From an uncultured Lachnospiraceae bacterium (lineage in GTDB: Bacteria > Bacillota > Clostridia > Lachnospirales > Lachnospiraceae), in contig CANQAP010000004.1 in NCBI GenBank assembly GCA_947589305.1, positions 124,001-188,000 on the forward strand: DNA of 64,000 bases, given 5' to 3'. This document shows positions 16,460-27,100 of this stretch, piece after piece. Within the stretch, counting starts at the first letter, position 1. Each line of letters opens with the position of its first letter. The notes under the pieces were generated by a model. The model was not told the origin of the DNA. It worked only from the letters and a program-made list of their open reading frames with translations, and ran no database searches. The position numbers and the translations under genes were made by a program.

Positions 16460-18742
16460 TTAGCGGTTCAACCGATTTAAAAGTTCTTCCAGATAGGCTC
16501 GCGAAATGACGCCATTCGAAAAACTCGGCAGGCTTTTCAGCGGCATTTCCCTTGTCTGTGCCTCCATCATATCTGCCATACCCTCTCCTAAAGCTTCCTG
16601 ATTCGCCGATTCAAACATACTGTCACTGATCTTTTTCAGTTCGGCTATTTCCTGTTTTACATCCGGATTCTCATACAGATCACCCAAGATCGTACTCATA
16701 GTGTATATCTGCTTTTTCTTTTTATAAGGTACGACATATACCGTTTCTGTCAGTCGGATATCCTGTGACGATGCGCCGACCAGCAGGCGGAATTCCCCTT
16801 CTTCCGTATACCAGTCATGTGCTTCCACATCATAATATGCCCATGCCCGCTTCCCTAAATCAAAGCTGACGTCTTTGCTTTCTCCCGGCATCAACCCTAC
16901 TTTTTCGAATCCCTTTAATTCTTTGATCGGGCGAAGCACTTTGCTCTCCACATCCTGCACATAAAGCTGTACCGCTTCCTTACCGAACCGGTCACCGGTA
17001 TTCGTGATCGTGACCGTCACGGTACACGGTTCTTCATCCTGAAATTTCCGTTTATCCACTCGCAGATCTGAATACGCAAATGTGGTATAGCTCAGTCCAT
17101 GCCCGAATGGAAACAGGACCGGCATTTCTTTTTTATCATAATAGCGATATCCGACAAATATGCCTTCCTTATACTCAACTTTCGACGTTTCTCCCGGGAA
17201 ATTCAGATAGGAAGGATTATCGGATAGTTTTAACGGAAACGTTTCCGGCAGTTTGCCGGACGGATTGGTATTTCCAAACAGACAGTCTACCACCGCTTCT
17301 CCGACACCTTCGCCGCCCAAGTACGTTTCCAAGATCGCCTTGACATCATGTACCCACGGCATTTCAACCGGTGATCCGTTATGCAATACTACGACCGTAT
17401 TCGGCTGTACCTCGGCGACCGCCTGAATCAATCGGTTTTGAATATCCGGCAGCCGCATATGCTTCCGGTCAAAACCTTCCGATTCATAACTGTCCGGCAA
17501 GCCTGCAAAGATCACGGCTACTTCCGCTTGTTTTGCCGCTGCGATCGCATCGTTCATCCGCTGTCTTTCCAAACGAAGCGCATCCTCTCCGACTGCCTCT
17601 GTCGTATCAAAACCGGAAACATAGGTGACATGCTCCATGGTTTTCACCTGATCCAATGCACATGTCTGATGTTTGGTATTGACATGTGAACTTCCTCCGC
17701 CTTGTATTCTCGGTTTTTCCGCAAATTTTCCGATAAAGACAATCTTTTGCTGATCGGAAAGGGGCAAAAGACTTTCATCATTCTTTAGTAAAACCATACA
17801 TTCCTTTGCCAGTTCCACTGCCAGCTCATGATCTTTTTCCCGATCCCAGACAGCGTCCCGGTCACGATGCTCTGCATACGTCATGATACGGCTGACGATT
17901 CTGCCGCATGCTTCGTCCAGTATCGCCTCCGGTAAGGTTCCTGCCCGTACCGCTTCCACAATCTGTTGATCTGTCGCGCCACCGCTTCCCGGCATTTCCA
18001 GATCCAAGCCGGCTTCTAATCCTTTGACCCGATCATTCACGGCACCCCAGTCGGTCACTACCATTCCTTCGTATCCCCACTCCTCTTTCAGGACTTCTGT
18101 CAGCAGCCAGTGATGTTCCGATGCAAAAATACCGTTTAACCGGTTATAAGAACACATGACCGCCCACGGTTTTGCCTCTTTTACCGCGTCTTCAAACGCC
18201 GCTAAATAAATCTCCCGTAATGTACGTTCATCCACTTCGGAACTGATAGACATTCTTCTGCTCTCCTGATTATTGGCAGCAAAATGTTTGATACATGCAC
18301 CGACATGCTTGCTCTGTACTCCCTTGATATGGGCGGCTGCCATTTGCGCAGACAAATACGGGTCTTCTGAATAATATTCAAAATTTCTTCCGCCAATCGG
18401 ACTCCGCTTAATATTGGTCCCGGGTCCCAGTAATAGACTGATATTTTCCGCCTGACACGCATTTCCCATTGCCTGCCCTGCCCGATACATGCAATTCCGG
18501 TCAAAAGAAGCCGCTTCCGCACAGGAAGCCGGAAAACAGACTGCTTCTATGCTGTCATTAATACCGGCGCCTTCCGCTTCCGATTGTTTCCGTAACCCAT
18601 TCGGTCCGTCGCAGACCATCACTTCCGGAATACCCAGCCGTTCGACTGATTTTAACCGCCAGAAATCTTTTCCGGAACAAAGACCGGCTTTTTCCTCCAA
18701 GGTCATTTGTTCTACCAGTTTTTTCGCCTCGCCTCTTGTCAT
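16460..18742 (-). CDS. Glycoside hydrolase family 3 beta-glucosidase
   Basis: Hydrolyses terminal beta-linked sugars from oligosaccharides. The GH3 N-terminal domain shows GPGTNIKRSPIGGRNFEYYSEDP and the catalytic nucleophile D231 in GMVVTDWGAVNDR; KHFAANNQE is the substrate-binding stretch. The C-terminal GH3 domain (about 360-570) and a fibronectin-III-like domain (about 630-700) follow. There is no signal peptide, so it is probably cytoplasmic and acts on imported oligosaccharides. The ATG at 18742 has AGGAGGT upstream; earlier in-frame starts would pass through the promoter region. Length of 760 is typical. No transporter is adjacent, so the specific substrate is unknown. Confidence 0.93.
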   Translation of the reverse strand: MTRGEAKKLVEQMTLEEKAGLCSGKDFWRLKSVERLGIPEVMVCDGPNGLRKQSEAEGAGINDSIEAVCFPASCAEAASFDRNCMYRAGQAMGNACQAENISLLLGPGTNIKRSPIGGRNFEYYSEDPYLSAQMAAAHIKGVQSKHVGACIKHFAANNQESRRMSISSEVDERTLREIYLAAFEDAVKEAKPWAVMCSYNRLNGIFASEHHWLLTEVLKEEWGYEGMVVTDWGAVNDRVKGLEAGLDLEMPGSGGATDQQIVEAVRAGTLPEAILDEACGRIVSRIMTYAEHRDRDAVWDREKDHELAVELAKECMVLLKNDESLLPLSDQQKIVFIGKFAEKPRIQGGGSSHVNTKHQTCALDQVKTMEHVTYVSGFDTTEAVGEDALRLERQRMNDAIAAAKQAEVAVIFAGLPDSYESEGFDRKHMRLPDIQNRLIQAVAEVQPNTVVVLHNGSPVEMPWVHDVKAILETYLGGEGVGEAVVDCLFGNTNPSGKLPETFPLKLSDNPSYLNFPGETSKVEYKEGIFVGYRYYDKKEMPVLFPFGHGLSYTTFAYSDLRVDKRKFQDEEPCTVTVTITNTGDRFGKEAVQLYVQDVESKVLRPIKELKGFEKVGLMPGESKDVSFDLGKRAWAYYDVEAHDWYTEEGEFRLLVGASSQDIRLTETVYVVPYKKKKQIYTMSTILGDLYENPDVKQEIAELKKISDSMFESANQEALGEGMADMMEAQTREMPLKSLPSFSNGVISRAYLEELLNRLNR

Positions 18743-18853
18743 AACTATACCTCCTATTATGAATTCCGTTAATATAGTTATAACAAGCTTCTTCTTTTTC
18801 TTTCTTGTATTTTTTTGTGCTAAATTATAAAATTCAATCTCTCCGCATTTGAT

Positions 18854-18883
18854 GAATAGATTTCTTTCATTTACACATACTAG
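18854..18883 (+). promoter_or_regulatory. Possible sporulation (sigma-E-like) promoter of the CotF-like pair
   Basis: GAATAGA (18854-18860) and CATACTAG (18876-18883) are 15 bases apart, near the Bacillus sigma-E pattern (-35 with ATA, -10 CATACA-type). No good TTGACA/TATAAT pair is present upstream. On the minus strand a TATAAT-like -10 for the beta-glucosidase lies nearby without a clear -35. Confidence 0.4.
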
Positions 18884-18914
18884 ATACTGAAATTTCAAAA
18901 AAGGAGATGCAGAT

Positions 18915-19100
18915 ATGAGTAACTTATCAGAACTTGAACTTCAGAACCTCCGTCACTTGATTGGCGGATTTGAAACCAGTCATTGCAAAATGCAAACTTA
19001 TGCACAGGAAGCAACCGACCCACAGATTAAATCCTTCTTTGAGGATGCCATCACTTCCTCAATGGATAACAAACAGACACTGATGAAGTTTTTACAGTAA
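18915..19100 (+). CDS. Small CotF-like spore coat-associated protein
   Basis: A 61-residue protein, mostly helical, with ELELQNLRHLIGGFETS and a DPQIKSFFEDA stretch, resembling short CotF/ferritin-fold coat proteins found in pairs in Clostridia. There is no signal or membrane segment. AAAGGAGATG precedes the ATG at 18915. It is 29 bases upstream of a second CotF-like gene and behind a candidate sporulation promoter. A coat role is inferred from family resemblance and context. Confidence 0.75.
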   Translation: MSNLSELELQNLRHLIGGFETSHCKMQTYAQEATDPQIKSFFEDAITSSMDNKQTLMKFLQ

Positions 19101-19129
19101 TCGATTCAAATTATAGGAGGAAATAAAAT

Positions 19130-19372
19130 ATGGAAGAAAAAACTATGGTTGCCGATACCTTAGAGGGTATCAATTCAGAACTCAAAAAATATGCGGACAT
19201 GATCCCGCAAACCGAAAATCAGGAATTAAAGCAGACTTTAAAGCAGTTCCGTAACGCTGCCGAAATGTCACAGGAACAAATCTATAAAATCGCACGTGAA
19301 AGACAGTATTATATTCCGGCTATGCAGGCAACGGCAGATGAAATCTCACACGTCAGAAATCTGTTCTGCTAA
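19130..19372 (+). CDS. CotF-like spore coat protein
   Basis: An 80-residue helical protein. QTLKQFRNAAEMSQEQIYKIARE and a tyrosine pair in ERQYYIPAMQATADE resemble the CotF family, in which helices form a ferritin-like bundle. AGGAGG lies 8 bases before the ATG. It forms a two-gene unit with the preceding 61-residue protein and ends at a strong terminator (19401-19434). Its location in the spore is unknown. Confidence 0.75.
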   Translation: MEEKTMVADTLEGINSELKKYADMIPQTENQELKQTLKQFRNAAEMSQEQIYKIARERQYYIPAMQATADEISHVRNLFC

Positions 19373-19400
19373 CGATCATATATACTACCAGATATAAAAC

Positions 19401-19434
19401 ATGCGGATATCAGTCACTCGGCTGATATCCGCAT
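19401..19434. terminator. Bidirectional terminator between the coat pair and the HD-GYP sensor
   Basis: A perfect 13-base stem ATGCGGATATCAG / CTGATATCCGCAT with an 8-base loop has T-rich flanks on both strands. It separates convergent genes. Confidence 0.85.
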
Positions 19435-19444
19435 GCTTTTACTC

Positions 19445-22408
19445 TTATGCAGTTGTGGCATCCGGAGCTGCCGCATCTTCTAAACGGATCGGTACTCTTC
19501 CTTCCTGAATCAGTTCCAACATGATCTCCACAATTTTCGGATCAAACTGAGTGCCGGAACATCGTTTCAATTCCGCTATGATACTTTCCTGATCCATACA
19601 TTTCCGGTAACATCTGACGCTGGACATCGCATCATAGGAATCCGCCACACATATGATTCTTGCAAAAAACGGAATCTCTTCTCCTTTTAATCCCTCATTG
19701 TATCCCTGTCCGTCATACCGTTCATGATGATACCTTGCCCCTTCACTGATTCCCGGCAAAGAAGTAAAATCCTTTAAGATATCACCGCCAATCGCAGGAT
19801 GGCTCATTATGATCTTGCGTTCATCCTCGGTCAGTTTTCCCGGTTTATTCAGGATTTCATCCGAAATACCGATCTTTCCGATATCGTGCATCAAAGCAAT
19901 ATAATAGATCCGTTCCTGTTCTTCTTTCGATAGTTTCAGTTTCTTGGCAATTTCCAGAGCGTATGCCGCCACACGGATGGAATGTCCGTTCGTATATTTA
20001 TCTTTGGCATCGATGGTATTTGCAAACGTCCGGAGTGCCTGTTCAATAATACTTTTATATTCTGCCTGACGCCGTTTTAAACGGATCGTATTGACATGAA
20101 TCCCCAGCCAGACGATCCATGCTATCAGCAATAACGCAACCGCTCCGAGTGCCACCCAAAACCAAGCATGTTCCCACAGTAAATATTCTTTATGTATACG
20201 GATGGTATAGGACGTACAGACCGTTTCACCATCTTCTCCGAGTACTTCCAAGAGAAATTCATAATCTCCGCCGGAAAGATTCGTATAACTGGCACTCATC
20301 GGCTGATCATTACCGATCGTGTGCATTTCTTCGTCAAATCCTTTCAGGCGATACCGAACGGTAATATCCTGTCCGGAATATGACAAGACCGCAAAATGAA
20401 TAGTCAGACGGGTCGCCTGTCCGTCAATCGTGACCTGTTCCGGCGTTTCATATGTCTGATCGTCTACCGTCACCTGATGAACAATGGCACGCAACGGTAT
20501 CTCCTCTTTTTGCATATCTGCCAAATTCAATATGGAAAGTCCGTTGTCCGTACAAAGATAAAATGTATGATCCCGTTCCGCATTCCATGTATTCGCATTC
20601 AAAGTTCCCGTCAGTCCGTATGAAACACCGATCACATTGACCAAAGTATCCTCACCCGACAATAGATCGTTGCGATTCAGCACATTGATCCCGTTACTCT
20701 GCATCAACCATATGTCGTCATTTACCAGATACATATCAAAAATACTGCCCGGGCTTTTTTCATAGTTATCAAACATCCGGAACGACTGAAAATCCCAATA
20801 ATATAAACTGTTACCGGCACTGATGAACAGTCCCTCGCCGTTTTGATCCGGCAGCATACGTAAAATGACTCCGGCAGACAATCCTTCATCAAATCCGTAA
20901 TGTGTCACTTCTTCATCTTTAATCGCATAAAACCCCTGACCGTCACTACCCGCATATAACGTACCGTCCGCCCCTTCACACAGACAGAGAATGATCGGAT
21001 ACGATAATCCATCCTCCTCCGTATAGGTACGTACGATCTTATGATCCCGCAGGATAGTGACCCCGCTTTGAGACGCTACCGCTATACTGCCATCCGAACA
21101 TTCCAAAATCATTCGGATCTGGTCGTTTGACATTCCGTCTTTCTGTGTAAATGCCGTCACCTCTCCCGAGTCCGGTTCATACAGCAGTAACCCGTGCTGA
21201 TAATATGTGCCGATCCAAATATTTCCGTCACTGTCACATATAATATTCCGGACCCGTTCCCCTTCCAGCAATTCTGTCAATTCATTTTCGACCGGCAGAA
21301 ACTCCGTATTTAAAATAATCAACCCTGTATCCGTTCCCAAGTAATACCCGTCTTCACTTACCGCTACGGTATTGATGGCGGTCTCCGAAAGTCCGGACAC
21401 CTCGTTCGCATTGTAATATAATCCGTCCACATAATGAATGATTCCATAACTGGTAGACGCTACCCAGACATTGCCCTCATAGTCAAACGTGATCACATTG
21501 GCTGCCGTCGAATGTTCGGTCGTTACATCCTGCCAATGATAATTACGATCCAGATATCCGGTTCCGTTCAAAGCCGCCACCCAGATATTGCCTTCCGCAT
21601 CCTGTGTGATATCATTTACGGTGGAACGCTCGCCGATCATATATTTATGAAGCGAAAAGGAATCGTCTTCATATGCTTCATTGAGGAATTCCACAGAATA
21701 AATCATGTTTTCATCGGTTCCCAGATACAGACTTCCGTCCTGCATAACGTCTGCGCAATATACGGAGGCATCCAGCATATTTTCGGAATCAAACGTATAG
21801 ATGAGGTTGTCTCCGTCCAGTAATTGGGCAATACCGTCATCCTGACAAGTCCAAAGCACTCCGTTCCGGTCCACAGCCATGCTGTAGATCGTCATGCCGT
21901 GTACTTCTTCATTGACCAGCAATAATTCTTCTTCTCCGACCTTTGCCAGTCCGGAAGTCGTCGCCACATAAATCGTTCCGTCATTTCCTTCCGCAAAATC
22001 ACGAACCGATAGAAATTCCTGTGTATCTGCATATTGAAAATGTGTGAATACGCCGTTTTCATATCGGTATACTCCTACATCGTTCGTACCGATCCACAAT
22101 CTCCCCTGACTGTCTTCCAATAAAGCCCGGATACTGGATGACTGAATAGCCCCTTCACCTGAAAAATTCCGAAATGTAATACCGTCATATCGGATCAATC
22201 CGCCGTAGCTTCCGATCCATATGTATCCGTCCTGTGTCTGTAAAACGGTATTTGCCTCACCGGTCGGCAAACCGTTCGATTCATTATATTCATATACGAT
22301 CCAATCCTGTAAATTGGAGGTATTGGCAGCAAAAACCATGTCCGTATGGAAGATGCCCGTCAGAAAAACCAACACAGCTACACACCATATGCTCACGATC
22401 CGTTTCAT
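19445..22408 (-). CDS. Beta-propeller (Reg_prop/Y_Y_Y) sensor fused to an HD-GYP domain
   Basis: Predicted membrane sensor whose output is cyclic-di-GMP hydrolysis. A signal peptide (about 1-28, ending VFAA) leads to an extracellular region of about 700 residues with repeated DGxIWIGTY-type propeller strands (for example TQDGYIWIGSYGGLIRYDG). A Y_Y_Y-like Ig domain follows (YRLKGFDEEMHTI). One membrane segment lies near 735-760. The HD-GYP domain then shows NGHSIRVAAYALEIA, MHDIGKIGI and HHERYDGQGYNEGL, with all metal ligands and GYP changed to GYN. The start at 22408 has GGAGGT 8 bases upstream. Such propellers usually drive histidine kinases; here the kinase is replaced by HD-GYP. The ligand is unknown. 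Confidence 0.9.
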   Translation of the reverse strand: MKRIVSIWCVAVLVFLTGIFHTDMVFAANTSNLQDWIVYEYNESNGLPTGEANTVLQTQDGYIWIGSYGGLIRYDGITFRNFSGEGAIQSSSIRALLEDSQGRLWIGTNDVGVYRYENGVFTHFQYADTQEFLSVRDFAEGNDGTIYVATTSGLAKVGEEELLLVNEEVHGMTIYSMAVDRNGVLWTCQDDGIAQLLDGDNLIYTFDSENMLDASVYCADVMQDGSLYLGTDENMIYSVEFLNEAYEDDSFSLHKYMIGERSTVNDITQDAEGNIWVAALNGTGYLDRNYHWQDVTTEHSTAANVITFDYEGNVWVASTSYGIIHYVDGLYYNANEVSGLSETAINTVAVSEDGYYLGTDTGLIILNTEFLPVENELTELLEGERVRNIICDSDGNIWIGTYYQHGLLLYEPDSGEVTAFTQKDGMSNDQIRMILECSDGSIAVASQSGVTILRDHKIVRTYTEEDGLSYPIILCLCEGADGTLYAGSDGQGFYAIKDEEVTHYGFDEGLSAGVILRMLPDQNGEGLFISAGNSLYYWDFQSFRMFDNYEKSPGSIFDMYLVNDDIWLMQSNGINVLNRNDLLSGEDTLVNVIGVSYGLTGTLNANTWNAERDHTFYLCTDNGLSILNLADMQKEEIPLRAIVHQVTVDDQTYETPEQVTIDGQATRLTIHFAVLSYSGQDITVRYRLKGFDEEMHTIGNDQPMSASYTNLSGGDYEFLLEVLGEDGETVCTSYTIRIHKEYLLWEHAWFWVALGAVALLLIAWIVWLGIHVNTIRLKRRQAEYKSIIEQALRTFANTIDAKDKYTNGHSIRVAAYALEIAKKLKLSKEEQERIYYIALMHDIGKIGISDEILNKPGKLTEDERKIIMSHPAIGGDILKDFTSLPGISEGARYHHERYDGQGYNEGLKGEEIPFFARIICVADSYDAMSSVRCYRKCMDQESIIAELKRCSGTQFDPKIVEIMLELIQEGRVPIRLEDAAAPDATTA

Positions 22409-22451
22409 CCACAGATACCTCCTTCCCTTTGAAACCGTCAATCATACACGC

Positions 22452-22480
22452 AGTATACCATAAAATCAAGGGCAACTCAA
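22452..22480 (-). promoter_or_regulatory. Promoter of the propeller/HD-GYP gene
   Basis: TTGAGT (22475-22480) and TATACT (22452-22457) on the minus strand are 17 bases apart, with an extended TGG before the -10. Confidence 0.7.
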
Positions 22481-22511
22481 CCGCAAAAAACTATATTCCA
22501 TATACCCAAAA

Positions 22512-22563
22512 ATACCCTCTCCGATATCCGGCGCACATCTGCCTTTCTATCGTGAGAGGGTAT
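22512..22563 (-). terminator. Terminator of gltBD
   Basis: ATACCCTCTC (22512-22521) pairs with GAGAGGGTAT (22554-22563). On the minus strand the stem ends in five T residues, just after the gltD stop. The loop is long (about 32 bases). Confidence 0.7.
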
Positions 22564-22569
22564 CATGGA

Positions 22570-24090
22570 TCATTGCAGATTCGTATATCCCATCAGGCTC
22601 TCATCCACCGCTTTGGCGACTTCCCTGCCTTCACGGATCGCCCATACTACCAAAGACTGTCCCCGGTGCATATCGCCGGTTACAAATACGCGATCCACAC
22701 TGGTCGCATAATGATCCTGCTCCGTCTTCACATTGGTTCTGCCATCGAGTTCCACCTGAAATGCTTTTGTCACATATTCCTGTGATCCCAAGAATCCTGC
22801 GGCGATCAGTACAATATCACACTCGATTTCATATTCGCTGTCCGGTACTTCCGACATATTCATACGTCCGGTTGCCGGATCTTTCTTCCAATCTAACATG
22901 ACACATTTTACTTTTTTCAAGACGCCGTTCTTATCCCGGATAAATTCCTTCACGGTCGTTTGATAGATTCTCGGATCATGACCGAAAACCGCAATAGCTT
23001 CTTCCTGTCCGTAATCCGTTTTGAGAATCTTCGGCCATTCCGGCCACTGATTATCATCCGCACGCTCTGACGGAGGCTTTGGCATCATTTCCAACTGTGT
23101 CACTGACGCGGCGCCCAAGCGGATCGAAGTGCCGACGCAGTCATTTCCGGTATCACCGCCACCGATCACCAAAACATGTTTATCCTTTGTAGAAATAAAC
23201 TTCTGATCCTTAAATCCCGAATCCAACAGGCTCTTTGTTGCGGCTTTCAGAAAATCGACTGCGAAATAAATCCCTTCCCCGTCTCTGCCGTCCGCCTTAA
23301 TATCTCTCGGATTGGAAGCGCCGCATGCCAGAATCACACGGTCATACTCTTTCAGCAGATCGCCTGCTTTTTTTGCCTGCATCTGCGTGCCGTCTACCAT
23401 TTTCGGCGTTGCACCGACATTGACGTTTGTGATGAATTCTACGCCTTCCTCTTTCATGACTTCTACTTTCCGGTCGATCACTTTCTTATCGATCTTCATG
23501 TTCGGTATGCCATACATCAAAAGACCGCCGATCCGATCGCTTCGTTCAAAGACCGTTACCGAATGTCCCCGCTGGTTTAACTGGTCGGCTGCTGCCAGTC
23601 CCGACGGACCGGAGCCTACCACCGCGATTTTTTTACCGGTTCTCACCTGCGGCGGATTCGGCGCCGCCAACCCGTGCTTGTAGGCATATTCAATGATGCT
23701 TCTCTCATTCTCCTTATTGCTGACCGGCAGCCCGTTCAGATTGCAGGTGCATGCCGCCTCACAAGGCGAAGGACAAACCCGCGAAGTAAACTCCGGAAAA
23801 CAGTTTGTTTTATGCAATCTATGATATGCCTGCTCCATATTGCCGTTATACAGTAAATCGTTCCATTCCGGAATCAAATTGTTGAGCGGGCAACCGGAAG
23901 CCATTCCGTTCAACATCAGTCCCGACTGGCAAAACGGAACGCCGCAGTCCATACACCTTGCCGCCTGTGTCCGCTGCTCTTCCAAGGATAACGGTGTATG
24001 GAATTCATTAAAGTTTTTGATTCTCTGCTTCGGAGCTGCCTCATCGCTTGTCACTCTCGCATAATCTAAAAATCCAGTTGGTTTACCCAT
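22570..24090 (-). CDS. gltD: Glutamate synthase small subunit
   Basis: Supplies electrons from NAD(P)H to GltB for glutamate synthesis. N-terminal Fe-S ligands are in ARCMDCGVPFCQSG and FPEFTSRVCPSPCEAACTC. The FAD site is VVGSGPSGLAAADQL and the nucleotide site is VIGGGDTGNDCVGT. Length of 506 is normal. A GGAGGGATATGG ribosome binding site precedes the ATG at 24090. It follows gltB by 12 bases and ends at the hairpin at 22512-22563. Assignment as the gltB partner is secure. Confidence 0.96.
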   Translation of the reverse strand: MGKPTGFLDYARVTSDEAAPKQRIKNFNEFHTPLSLEEQRTQAARCMDCGVPFCQSGLMLNGMASGCPLNNLIPEWNDLLYNGNMEQAYHRLHKTNCFPEFTSRVCPSPCEAACTCNLNGLPVSNKENERSIIEYAYKHGLAAPNPPQVRTGKKIAVVGSGPSGLAAADQLNQRGHSVTVFERSDRIGGLLMYGIPNMKIDKKVIDRKVEVMKEEGVEFITNVNVGATPKMVDGTQMQAKKAGDLLKEYDRVILACGASNPRDIKADGRDGEGIYFAVDFLKAATKSLLDSGFKDQKFISTKDKHVLVIGGGDTGNDCVGTSIRLGAASVTQLEMMPKPPSERADDNQWPEWPKILKTDYGQEEAIAVFGHDPRIYQTTVKEFIRDKNGVLKKVKCVMLDWKKDPATGRMNMSEVPDSEYEIECDIVLIAAGFLGSQEYVTKAFQVELDGRTNVKTEQDHYATSVDRVFVTGDMHRGQSLVVWAIREGREVAKAVDESLMGYTNLQ

Positions 24091-24102
24091 TCCATATCCC
24101 TC

Positions 24103-27100
24103 CTATCGCTTCATCGCATAAAATGCTTCGATCTGTGCCTGTTCGCTGCTAAGTCCTTTTTCTTCCATTTGAACGATCATATTCATCATACGCTTGTAAT
24201 CATGCGGAACGATTTTCTTGAACTTCGGCAGATAGTCACCAAAATTCTCTAAAATTTCCTTACCTATGGACGAATTCGTATAGGCTACATGTTCTTTGAT
24301 CAGTTCGTTCAGTTCCATAACATCATATTTATTGTTTACGGTTTCGATCGCCACTAAGGATTTGTTCAACTTCATATACAGGTCGCTTTCCATATCCAAG
24401 ACATAAGCAACACCGCCGCTCATACCTGCCGCGAAGTTTTTACCGGTCTGTCCAAGGATCACGACCCTGCCGCCGGTCATATATTCGCATCCATGATCAC
24501 CAACGCCTTCCACCACGGCAATCGCTCCGGAATTCCGAACCGCAAACCGTTCTCCCGCCACGCCGTTAATGAACGCCTTGCCGCTGGTGGCTCCATACAA
24601 TGCAACATTTCCCACGATGATATTATCCTCATGTTTATAAGTGACCGCCTTTGGCGGATAAACAATCAGTTTTCCTCCGGATAATCCTTTTCCGAAATAA
24701 TCATTGCTGTCACCGGTCAATTCCAAAGTCATACCCTTCGGGATAAACGCTCCAAAACTCTGACCGCCGCTGCCGTTGCAATGTATCGTATAAGTATCCT
24801 CTTCCAATCCTTCCGGATAAAGCTTTGTTACATAAGAGCCGAAAATCGTACCGACGGATCGATCGGTATTTCCCACATCGATCTCAATACTCTTTTTCTC
24901 GCCCTTTTCTAAAGCGCTCTTCATCTTCTTAACCAGAATCTTTTCATCGATCGTCTGTTCCAGTTGAAAATCAAAAGCATTCTTTTGATGATAAGCCACC
25001 TTATTCTGTTCGCTCTCATAAAACGGATTATCCAAAATCTTCGATAAATCTATATTCTTTTTCTGAGCGACCGCGCCCGCTTTCAGTAAATCGGTCCGTC
25101 CTACCAGCTCATCTACGGTACGGACGCCAAGCTTTGCCATATATTCCCGTAATTCTTGGGCAATAAACCGCATAAAATTCACCACGTATTCCGGTTTTCC
25201 CTTAAAGCGTTTCCGCAGTTCCGGATTCTGGGTTGCTACGCCAACCGGACACGTATCAAGATTACATACCCGCATCATCACACAGCCGAGCGTTACCAAC
25301 GGAGCCGTTGCAAATCCGAATTCTTCAGCCCCGAGCATAGCGGCGATCGCAACGTCCCGTCCGCTCATCAGTTTACCGTCGGTTTCCAAAATGACCTTAT
25401 TTCTAAGATCGTTCATGATCAGCGTCTGGTGTGTTTCCGCCAGTCCCAGTTCCCATGGCAATCCGGCGTTGTGAATGGAATTACCCGGAGCCGCCCCGGT
25501 TCCTCCGTCATAACCTGACACTAAGATTACCTGCGCTCCCGCTTTTGCAACGCCGGCAGCTACCGTGCCGATACCGGCTTCCGATACCAGTTTAACGGAA
25601 ATTCTTGCGTCTTTATTGGCGTTTTTACAGTCATAGATCAGTTGTGCCAAATCTTCAATCGAATAGATATCATGATGCGGCGGCGGTGAGATCAGACTGA
25701 CACCCGGCGTAGACATTCTCGTTTTGGCGATCCAAGGATATACCTTGGCACCCGGCAGATGTCCGCCCTCTCCCGGTTTTGCTCCCTGCGCCATCTTGAT
25801 CTGAATCTCTTTTGCGCTTACCAGATACCGCGACGTGACACCAAACCGCCCGGACGCTACCTGTTTAATGGCGGAGCAACGATTCTTGCCATCGGCGCCG
25901 ACCGTCAGACGGGCGATATCTTCACCGCCCTCCCCGCTATTGGACTTACCGCCTAATTGGTTCATCGCGATCGCCAGCGTTTCATGTGCTTCTTGTGAGA
26001 TGGAACCATAAGACATCGCTCCGGTCTTAAACCGTTTTACAATGGAATCCACCGGCTCCACTTCACTGATATCAATTCCCTTCTCCGGATAGTTCAGTTC
26101 CATTAACCCTCGCAGATTCATCGGTCGGGTCTCATCATTGATCAACGCCGTATACTTCTTAAATGTCTCATAGTTGCCGGTTCTCGTAGCTTCCTGAAGC
26201 AAATGGATCGTCTGCGGATTATACAGATGGTCTTCTTTTCTACTGCGGAATTTATGAAGTCCCGCGCTTTCCAGACTGGTATTCACTGCCAGACCCAGCG
26301 GATCAAAGGCTGCCGAATGCAGGGCATCAACAGTCTGTTCAATATCTTTAATGCCAATTCCGCCGATCCTGCTGACCGTATTCGTAAAGTATTTATCCAC
26401 CACCTCTTTACTGAGACCGATCGCTTCAAAAATCTTGGAACCCTGATATGACTGAATGGTAGAGATCCCCATTTTGGATGCAATCTTCACAATTCCATGA
26501 ATGATCGCAGAATTGTAATCTTCCACAGCCGCATAATAATCCTTATCCAGCATGTTGTTATCAATCAATTCCTTTATACTTTCCTGTGCCAGATATGGAT
26601 TGATGGCAGACGCTCCAAACCCCAATAAAGTCGCAAAATGATGTACTTCTCTCGGTTCCGCGCTCTCCAAAATCATAGCGACAGACGTACGCTTCTTTGT
26701 ATTGACCAAATGCTGCTGCATAGCCGAAACTGCCAGCAAGGACGGAATCGGCACCCGATTTTCATCTACGCCGCGGTCGGACAAGATCATAATATTTACC
26801 CCGTCCCGATAGAGCCGGTCCGCTTCCACAAACAAACGGTCCACTGCTTTTTCCAAGGAGGTGTTTTTATAATACGTGATCGGAATAATGCCGACTTTCA
26901 GACCCGTCACATTCATATTCTTAATCTTCAAAAGGTCCGTATTGGTCAATATCGGATTATGTATCTTCAGCACATGGCAGTTCTCCGGTTTTTCTTCCAG
27001 CAGATTTCCTTCCTTGCCGATATAGACGGATGTAGAAGTCACAATTTCCTCACGGATCGCGTCGATCGGCGGATTGGTGACCTGTGCAAACAACTGCTTA

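Noticed and set aside
18743-18898. 52-residue extension of the GH3 enzyme
   Set aside because: It reads back through the promoter region; AGGAGGT and the family N-terminus support 18742.
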